From Thermoplasmata archaeon (GTDB lineage: Archaea; Thermoplasmatota; Thermoplasmata; RBG-16-68-12), in assembly GCA_021788795.1 (NCBI GenBank), contig JAJYKG010000169.1, forward strand, positions 1-5,068: 5,068 bases of DNA, in the 5' to 3' direction. The notes under the pieces were generated by a model. It was not told the origin of the DNA. It did no database searches and saw only the letters and a program-made list of their open reading frames with translations. The position numbers were made by a program, and so were the translations under genes. Below, piece by piece: positions 1 through 4,273 of the stretch (position 1 is its first letter; each line of letters opens with the position of its first letter).

Positions 1-861
1 GGTCAGGAGGTGGAACCCCTTCGCGCCCGCCGCCACCGCGTCCTTGGCGAACTCGACACGGTGGAAGGGCCGGACGGTCGCCTCCGCGGAGGACACGACC
101 CCCGCGTCCGCGGTGAGGACCGCGCCCCGCTCGATCTCGTCCGCCTCCACGCCCTTGAGGGCCACGCCGACCCGGCTCCCGGGCGGCGCCTCCGTCTGGT
201 CCTCGTCGAAGCGCTGGATGGACCGCACGAGGACGCTCCGGTCCAGGGGAGCGAGCCGGAGCTCATCGTGCACGCGCAGCGTGCCGCGGCGCACGAAGCC
301 GAGGGCCACCGTGCCCACGCCGCGGACCGCGAACGCATGGTCCAGGACCACGGTGCAGAGGGAGGTCGCGTCCCGGCCCACCTCGATTCCCGGGAGGAAC
401 TCGCGGAAGCGGCGCACGGAGTCGTCCCCCTGCCACTCCATCGCGACCCAGCCGGGCAGCCGGTCCTTCGCGAGCGCCCTCGCCCGCTCCGCGGTGCCGG
501 GGTTCCGGAGGAGGAGCAGGCCGCGGCGGCCCTGGGCCGCGAGCGCGATGACCGTCTCCCCGAAGGCCGCGTCGAGCGCGTCCACGGCGAGCACGGAGAA
601 GTCCGCCAGGGAGGCGACCTGGAGCATCGGGGTCACGCGCTCCGGGTACGTGGCCGCCGCGACCGCGGTGATTGCCACCTCCCCCTCCTTCTTGTTCCAG
701 AAGAGGAGGTCGCTCTCCGTCCCCTTCTTGCCGACCGTGGAACCGAGCTGCTTCAGGAAGTCCAGGTCCGCGCCGAAGAGGCCGAGGGTCAGGCACGCCG
801 AGGGGACGCCCACGCGGAGCCCATCCGGGCGGAGGATTTGGCGGTTTCGGTTCGGCGCCAC
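1..861 (-). CDS. Archaeal SelB-like (aSelBL) EF-Tu-family protein with degenerate G domain, 3' end cut by window
   Basis: The visible 287 codons run without a stop to the window edge. Residues 165-250 are a textbook EF-Tu domain 2, with FAVRGVGTVALGFVRRGTL, a VRSIQRFDED block and GSRVGVALKGVEADEIERG. Domain 3 begins near residue 255. The N-terminal part (about 17-155) has the alternating strands and helices of a translational GTPase, but the nucleotide motifs are missing: GLFGADLDFLKQLG stands where the P-loop should be, YPER replaces the DxxGH region, and RNPGT (119-123) replaces NKxD. This pattern matches the archaeal SelB-like family, which lacks canonical GTPase motifs and whose function is unknown; a role in pyrrolysine delivery was once suggested. 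Inference: a ribosome- or tRNA-associated factor that does not hydrolyse GTP. The start is GTG 861, preceded by GGAGG at 866-870 (short spacing). GTG 813, just before GVPSACLTLG, is a credible alternative. It is transcribed divergently from the small basic gene. Confidence 0.88.
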   Translation of the reverse strand, partial: MAPNRNRQILRPDGLRVGVPSACLTLGLFGADLDFLKQLGSTVGKKGTESDLLFWNKKEGEVAITAVAAATYPERVTPMLQVASLADFSVLAVDALDAAFGETVIALAAQGRRGLLLLRNPGTAERARALAKDRLPGWVAMEWQGDDSVRRFREFLPGIEVGRDATSLCTVVLDHAFAVRGVGTVALGFVRRGTLRVHDELRLAPLDRSVLVRSIQRFDEDQTEAPPGSRVGVALKGVEADEIERGAVLTADAGVVSSAEATVRPFHRVEFAKDAVAAGAKGFHLLT

Positions 862-884
862 GCGCCCTCCATGGGCCTAAGATG

Positions 885-904
885 GGCTATATTATGACTA
901 TATC
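885..904 (-). promoter_or_regulatory. Probable TATA region of the aSelBL gene
   Basis: An AT-rich island, read on the minus strand as GATATAGTCATAATATAG, stands out in otherwise GC-rich DNA. The ATAATATAG part (888-896) is centred near 892. At the usual archaeal TATA-to-start distance of about 26 bp, transcription would begin near 866, only a few bases before GTG 861. The message would then be leaderless or have a very short leader. A second box, GATATAG (898-904), would give a start site about 10 bp further upstream. This is inferred from spacing and composition only. Confidence 0.55.
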
Positions 905-943
905 AAAGCCTTTCAGCCGTCCTCACAGGGCCGTTCTAAGGGA

Positions 944-958
944 GGGAAACGCTTTTGA
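944..958 (+). promoter_or_regulatory. Possible BRE/TATA element of the small basic protein gene
   Basis: GGGAAAC (944-950) resembles a purine-rich TFB recognition element and is followed by the T-rich GCTTTTGA (951-958), a weak TATA-like box. A start site about 25 bp downstream would fall near 980, giving a short leader that could contain the GAGGT ribosome binding site at 981-985. The match to a TATA consensus is poor, so this is tentative. Confidence 0.3.
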
Positions 959-990
959 CACCCTAGTGCATGGAGGGACTGAGGTCAAAC

Positions 991-1179
991 ATGCCGTACA
1001 CGTACCAGGGATGGACGCTGTACTCGCGAGATGTGAAGCTGAAGAAGGGACCGAAAGTGACGATCTACTTCTTCAGCAAGAGGAAGCCCAAGTCCGGCAA
1101 GCCCATGGACGAGATGCCCAAGGGACGCAAGGTCGGCGTGAACAAGCGCACGGGCCTGCCGTTCCTTCGGAAGGCCTAG
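991..1179 (+). CDS. Small, highly basic protein of unknown function (62 aa)
   Basis: I do not know a function for this gene. It encodes 62 residues, of which 17 are Lys or Arg and only 3 Asp or Glu, with no signal peptide or membrane segment. An N-terminal aromatic stretch (YTYQGWTLY, 3-11) is followed by a strand-like segment (VTIYFFSKRKPKSGKP, 23-38) and a C-terminal block, VGVNKRTGLPFLRK (48-61). From memory, short proteins with this SKRKPKSG / VNKRTGLPFL arrangement recur in archaea as conserved hypotheticals. Charge and size suggest a nucleic-acid or ribosome binder, but that is inference. ATG 991 is chosen over the in-frame ATG 970 because GAGGT at 981-985 sits five bases before it and homologues would begin near the aromatic stretch. 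It is divergent from the aSelBL gene and has its own terminator downstream. Confidence 0.82.
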   Translation: MPYTYQGWTLYSRDVKLKKGPKVTIYFFSKRKPKSGKPMDEMPKGRKVGVNKRTGLPFLRKA

Positions 1180-1203
1180 GCGGGCCACCTCTCGACGAGA
1201 TCA

Positions 1204-1251
1204 GCCGAGGCATGCGGGGGAGGCCCTCGGCACCTTACTTTTGTCTTTGTT
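1204..1251 (+). terminator. Hairpin plus T-rich terminator of the small basic protein gene
   Basis: A perfect 7-bp stem, GCCGAGG (1204-1210) with CCTCGGC (1225-1231), encloses a 14-base loop. It is followed within five bases by a T-rich tract (TTACTTTTGTCTTTGTT, 1235-1251). It lies 25 bp after the TAG at 1177-1179. Archaeal RNA polymerase terminates mainly at T-rich tracts, so the tract is probably the active part and the stem may assist. Confidence 0.6.
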
Positions 1252-1267
1252 GAATCGGAACGCGGAG

Positions 1268-1292
1268 CGCTTTTCCGGGACCGCGTCCCCGG
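1268..1292 (+). repeat. T-rich box followed by GGGAC-CGC-GTCCC inverted repeat upstream of the transporter; candidate promoter/operator
   Basis: CGCTTTT (1268-1274) is followed by the inverted repeat GGGAC (1277-1281), a three-base spacer and GTCCC (1285-1289). The repeat extends to CCGGGAC / GTCCC(C)GG if one bulged C is allowed. The layout resembles the start region of the downstream regulator gene, where a TATA box precedes GGGAC-TCGCG-GTCCC. If the T-rich box were a TATA element, transcription would begin near 1300, about 95 bp before ATG 1395. Operator function is speculative; GC-rich half-sites of 5 bp are not rare here. Confidence 0.3.
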
Positions 1293-1394
1293 TGTCCACT
1301 GGGCTGACCCCAACCTCTAAGAAGGGGTGTGCGCTGGCGCGTCTCCATTCGGTGCGCGTCCTCCGCGTGCCGTTCCCCCCAAGGCGCACGCCCG

Positions 1395-2717
1395 ATGAAC
1401 CCCTCCGTCTCCCCGCCGCCCCCCAAGCCCCCGCGCGCGCCCCCCGCGGCGCGGGGCGTGCTTCCGTCCGCGCGCGCCGTGCCTGCGGACGGATGGCCGC
1501 TCATCGCCGCGCGCATGCTCACGAACTTCTCCAGCGGCTTCCTGACCGTGATGCTGACGATCTACCTGGTCATCGCCGGGATGAGCCCCCTCACGATCGG
1601 GTTCGTCGTCTCGACCCAGGGCCTCGTCGGCGGCCTGCTCTCCATCCCGATCGCGATGCTCGCGGACAACTTCGGCCGCAAGCGGTTCATCGTCCTGGGC
1701 CTCCTGATGAGCGGCCTCGCAGGCCTCGTGTTCCTGCTCACGCTCGATCCGGTCCTCGTCTTCGCGGGCGCCGCGATGATGGGCCTCTCGACCGCGAATG
1801 CCAACGCGCCGTTCGTCGCCATGCTGACGGGGCAGACCACCTCCGAGGACAACCGGAACCAGACCTTCGCCATGTTGAGCTTCCTCGCCGGGATCGCCTA
1901 CGCCTCCGGGTCGCTCGCTGCGGCCGCGCCCACCGCCGTCTTCGCGCCGTACTTCGGCCTCGGGGCCGTCGACTCGTTCCGCCCCCTCTTCGCGGTCCAG
2001 TTCTTCCTCGGGCTGGCGGCGGCCCTCCTCGTCCACCTCCGGGTCCGGGACGTCCGCGGGCCGCGTCCGGCGGGCCGGCGATCCTGGCGGTCCCTGGTCA
2101 AGGTGCCGCGGAAGTCCATGCCGGTCATCGTCCGCCTGTCCATCCTCGGCCTCATCGGCCTGGGGGCGGGCGTCATCCTCCCTCTCTTCTCCCTGTGGTT
2201 CTACCTCCGGTTCCACCTCGACGTGGCCGTCATCGCCCCGTACTTCAGCGCGATGAACTTCCTCACGGCGTTCGCGTCCCTCCTGTCCCCGCGCCTCGCG
2301 CGGCAACACGGCAGCGTGGTCGCGATCGTCGGCACGCAGATCTCCTCCGTGGCCCTGCTCGTCTCGATCCCCTTCATGCCCACCTACGTCCTCGCGGGCC
2401 TCCTGATGATCGCGAGGAACGTCATGATGAACATGGCCGGGCCCATCCAGACCTCCTTCACGATGGGTCTCGTCGCCCCGGACGAGCGGGCCACGGCCTC
2501 GAGCATCATCAACACCTTCGACGCGGTCCCGCGCGCCTTCGGCCCGTCCATGGGGGGCTACTTCTTCACCCTCGGCCTGCTGAGCCTTCCGTTCTTCGTC
2601 ACGGGCGTCATGTACGCGTCGTCGATCGCGTCGTTCTACTTCCTGTTCCGCAACCTGCGGCCTCCGGCGGCCGATCCTCCGGAGGCGCCCTCGAAGCGCC
2701 TCGATGGCGGACGTTGA
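1395..2717 (+). CDS. Major facilitator superfamily (MFS) transporter
   Basis: This is a 440-residue polytopic membrane protein with about 12 hydrophobic segments in two halves joined by a basic central loop (around VRDVRGPRPAGRRSWRSLVK). Motif A is clear between the second and third segments: MLADNFGRKRF, residues 88-98, with Asp91, Gly94 and Arg95-Lys96-Arg97. A degenerate counterpart, SPRLARQHG (298-306), lies in the C-terminal half. MFS proteins couple small-solute movement to an ion gradient; the substrate cannot be read from sequence, and drug/proton antiport or sugar export are both possible. The first 30 residues are unusually rich in Pro and Ala and precede the first membrane segment at about 36-60. 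The start is uncertain: GTG 1329 extends the frame by 22 residues, GTG 1458 would remove most of the Pro-rich stretch, and none has a convincing Shine-Dalgarno. The regulator gene begins 47 bp downstream on the same strand. Confidence 0.9.
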   Translation: MNPSVSPPPPKPPRAPPAARGVLPSARAVPADGWPLIAARMLTNFSSGFLTVMLTIYLVIAGMSPLTIGFVVSTQGLVGGLLSIPIAMLADNFGRKRFIVLGLLMSGLAGLVFLLTLDPVLVFAGAAMMGLSTANANAPFVAMLTGQTTSEDNRNQTFAMLSFLAGIAYASGSLAAAAPTAVFAPYFGLGAVDSFRPLFAVQFFLGLAAALLVHLRVRDVRGPRPAGRRSWRSLVKVPRKSMPVIVRLSILGLIGLGAGVILPLFSLWFYLRFHLDVAVIAPYFSAMNFLTAFASLLSPRLARQHGSVVAIVGTQISSVALLVSIPFMPTYVLAGLLMIARNVMMNMAGPIQTSFTMGLVAPDERATASSIINTFDAVPRAFGPSMGGYFFTLGLLSLPFFVTGVMYASSIASFYFLFRNLRPPAADPPEAPSKRLDGGR

Positions 2718-2732
2718 TAACGGGAGCCTAGG

Positions 2733-2742
2733 CCTTTTAAAC
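2733..2742 (+). promoter_or_regulatory. TATA box of the winged-helix regulator gene (leaderless geometry)
   Basis: CCTTTTAAAC is an AT-rich box in the 47-bp gap after the transporter stop codon. Its centre (2738) is 27 bp before GTG 2765, the distance expected if transcription starts at the start codon itself. There is no Shine-Dalgarno ahead of this GTG, which fits a leaderless mRNA and supports the chosen start. Confidence 0.65.
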
Positions 2743-2748
2743 GTCCGC

Positions 2749-2765
2749 CGGGACTCGCGGTCCCG
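2749..2765. repeat. 17-bp inverted repeat CGGGAC-N5-GTCCCG at the regulator start site; candidate operator
   Basis: CGGGAC (2749-2754) and GTCCCG (2760-2765) form a perfect 6-bp dyad with a 5-bp spacer (TCGCG). It covers the predicted transcription start and the first base of the start codon. A repressor bound here would block initiation, so autoregulation by the encoded winged-helix protein is a natural guess. The core half-sites match the inverted repeat at 1277-1289 upstream of the transporter, though the spacer there is 3 bp instead of 5. Confidence 0.35.
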
Positions 2766-3226
2766 TGGCCCTTCCCCCCTCCACGGAGGGTTCCCGTCCG
2801 GCCCCTCGGACCAAGCTCATCGCCGAGGAGCTGCTCCTCTACGACAAGGACGGCCAGTCCCTGCTGGACGACCACGCCCTCCGGATCCTCATCGCCCTCC
2901 ACCAGGAGACCCTGACGGCCCAGGAGATCTCCCAGCGCTACAAGATCCCCATCGCCCCCTGTTACCGTCGCATCCGGCGGCTCCTCTCCCTGGAGCTGAT
3001 CTCCGAGGCCGGGTATGTGACGGAGGGCCGGCGTCGGCCCGCGCGGCTCTACAAGTCCGAGGTGGACCGCTTCACGATCACCTACGGGAGCGGGGAGATG
3101 ACCCTGCACCTCATGCTGCGCAACGGGACCGCGGCGACCGCGGTCGTCCAGCTGAGGGACGAGGTCACGCGGCCGCGAACATCGGCTCCAGGCCCGGTTG
3201 GTACCGGGCCAGGTCCGAGCGCATGA
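2765..3226 (+). CDS. Winged helix-turn-helix transcriptional regulator (ArsR-like)
   Basis: This encodes a 153-residue soluble protein. Residues 33-100 form a winged helix-turn-helix: LLDDHALRILIALHQE (33-48) is the first helix, LTAQEISQRY (50-59) the second, and IPIAPCYRRIRRLLSLEL (61-78) the recognition helix. A basic wing follows (TEGRRRPARLYKS, 86-98). This 'LTAQEIS...IPIAxCYRRIRxL' pattern is typical of ArsR-like archaeal regulators. After the wing come short strands (FTITYGSGEMTLHLML, 103-118) of unknown role. No metal-binding Cys cluster is visible; Cys66 is alone. The last 20 residues, rich in Pro and Gly, are encoded within the 62-bp overlap with the convergent sugar isomerase gene and may be a non-conserved tail. 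The GTG start is supported by the TATA box 27 bp upstream. The neighbouring transporter, isomerase and its own promoter are plausible targets. Confidence 0.85.
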   Translation: MALPPSTEGSRPAPRTKLIAEELLLYDKDGQSLLDDHALRILIALHQETLTAQEISQRYKIPIAPCYRRIRRLLSLELISEAGYVTEGRRRPARLYKSEVDRFTITYGSGEMTLHLMLRNGTAATAVVQLRDEVTRPRTSAPGPVGTGPGPSA

Positions 3227-4229
3227 CGTCCGGGTTCGCCTTCCGCTCCAGGGCCGCGTAGTAGGCTAGGAACTGGAGCGGCACGATGGAGAGGACGGGA
3301 CGCAGGTCCGCGGGGGCCGCGGGCAGGCGGATGTCCACGTCCGCGGCCTCCCCGGCGACGGCCACTTCGGCGCCGGTCCCCGCGAGCCCGCGGAGGATGT
3401 CCGTCTCGCGCTCGTCGTCGTCGCTCGACCGCAGGGCGACCACGGCGTCGCGCCGGTCCAGGGAGAGAAAGGGCCCGTGGAGGAACTGCTCCACATGGTA
3501 GCCGCTCGCGGGGAAGCTGCAGGTCTCGCGGATCTTGAGGGCGGCCTCCAGGGCGGTGACCTCGTCGAGCCCGCTCCCCAGGAACGTGACGCGGCTGTGC
3601 CCGGCCACGCGCTTCGCAAGGCGCCGCACGCGGGCCTCGCACGCGAGCGTCTCCTCCAGGAGCGCGGGGAGTCCGTCCAAGCCGTCCGGGAACATCTCCC
3701 GGGGCTCCTCGGAAACGGCTTCCGCGAGCCGGGCGAAGGCCGCGAGCTGGGTCGTGTAGCTCATCGTGTTCGCCCAGGAATGGTCGTGGACGGAGCCTGT
3801 GACGAGCAGCTCCTCCGCGACCTCGGCCATCCGCGTCCCCGGTAGGCCGCAGAGGCCGCGCGTCGCGACGCCGGACCGGCGCGCGAGGGCGAGGGCCTGG
3901 TTCGTGGTCGAGGTCGCCCCGCTGTGGCTGACCCCGAGGACCGTGGCGTTCGCCGGCAGGATGTATCCGTGGAGGAGGTCGTAGGGATGGACCGCGCGGA
4001 CCGCGGTCGCGTCCCCCAGGGCCTCCTGCAGGATCCGCGCCCCGATCAGGGCCGCGTGGAAGGACGTGCCGCAGCCGGTGACCACGAGGGTGCGCGAGGT
4101 TCCGAGGAACGTGCGCGCGTCCGCGTGCCGCAACCCCTCCAGGGTCTCCCGCACGAAGGCGGGCTGCCCCCGGATCATGTCGTGCATGTGGAACGGGTGG
4201 CGGGCGCGCGGATGCTCGAACCGGACCAT
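3165..4229 (-). CDS. Stand-alone double-SIS sugar-phosphate isomerase/deaminase (GlmS isomerase-half relative)
   Basis: This 354-residue cytosolic enzyme has two SIS domains and no N-terminal glutaminase, so it matches only the isomerase half of GlmS. Relatives of this shape include archaeal glucosamine-6-phosphate deaminase (GlmD), AgaS and fructoselysine-6-phosphate deglycase. Visible GlmS-like landmarks are the entry motif HDMIRGQPAFVRETL (16-30), GCGTSFHAA (52-60) and SHSGATSTT (101-109) for phosphosugar binding, and the second-domain block LEAALKIRETCSFPASGYHV (227-246) followed by FLHGPF (249-254). Lys232, Glu235 and His251 line up with GlmS catalytic residues Lys485, Glu488 and His504. 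In the C-tail (NPDVMRSDLARYQPGL) the position of the GlmS Schiff-base lysine appears to be Arg, so glutamine-dependent glucosamine-6-phosphate synthesis is unlikely. The exact substrate is unknown. ATG 4229 lies 27 bp from a TATA box, suggesting a leaderless transcript. It follows the prenyltransferase by 44 bp. Confidence 0.88.
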   Translation of the reverse strand: MVRFEHPRARHPFHMHDMIRGQPAFVRETLEGLRHADARTFLGTSRTLVVTGCGTSFHAALIGARILQEALGDATAVRAVHPYDLLHGYILPANATVLGVSHSGATSTTNQALALARRSGVATRGLCGLPGTRMAEVAEELLVTGSVHDHSWANTMSYTTQLAAFARLAEAVSEEPREMFPDGLDGLPALLEETLACEARVRRLAKRVAGHSRVTFLGSGLDEVTALEAALKIRETCSFPASGYHVEQFLHGPFLSLDRRDAVVALRSSDDDERETDILRGLAGTGAEVAVAGEAADVDIRLPAAPADLRPVLSIVPLQFLAYYAALERKANPDVMRSDLARYQPGLEPMFAAA

Positions 4230-4250
4230 GGACGCCGGATGGAGCGGCGG

Positions 4251-4260
4251 GTCTTAAACG
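4251..4260 (-). promoter_or_regulatory. TATA box of the SIS-domain gene (leaderless geometry)
   Basis: On the minus strand this reads CGTTTAAGAC, an AT-rich box inside the 44-bp gap between the prenyltransferase stop codon and ATG 4229. Its centre (4256) is 27 bp from the ATG and no Shine-Dalgarno is present, which fits a leaderless message. The gene therefore probably has its own promoter and need not be co-transcribed with the prenyltransferase. Confidence 0.6.
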
Positions 4261-4273
4261 TCGCCGCCGCGGC

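Noticed and set aside
1..861. Idea that the SelB-like protein is a selenocysteine or pyrrolysine delivery factor
   Set aside because: The GTP-binding motifs are absent and no Sec or Pyl machinery lies in the window, so nothing here supports that role.
870..872. ATG on the minus strand at 872, close to the TATA region of the SelB-like gene
   Set aside because: It is out of frame with the conserved protein and reaches a stop after 27 codons, before any recognisable sequence.
10..897. Long open frames on the plus strand across 10-897 and 44-880
   Set aside because: They are antisense to the SelB-like gene, are dominated by Arg, Ala, Pro and Ser, and show no recognisable domain. High GC makes stop codons rare in shadow frames.
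1241..2731. 496-codon plus-strand frame and 330-codon minus-strand frame (1317-2309) over the transporter
   Set aside because: Both have Arg/Pro/Gly- or Arg/Glu-rich low-complexity translations without membrane segments. The frame encoding motif A and about 12 hydrophobic segments is the real gene.
3136..3145. Perfect 10-bp palindrome GACCGCGGTC within the regulator gene
   Set aside because: It lies inside coding sequence and is made of GCG/CCG codons common in this GC-rich genome; chance is sufficient.
2704..3261. 185-codon plus-strand frame overlapping the regulator
   Set aside because: The translation is Pro/Arg/Gly-rich without domain structure, while the other frame gives a clean winged helix-turn-helix.
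4233..4249. CGCCG-N7-CGGCG inverted repeat just upstream of the isomerase start
   Set aside because: It has the same 17-bp span as the regulator dyad but unrelated half-sites of plain GC composition, expected often by chance.
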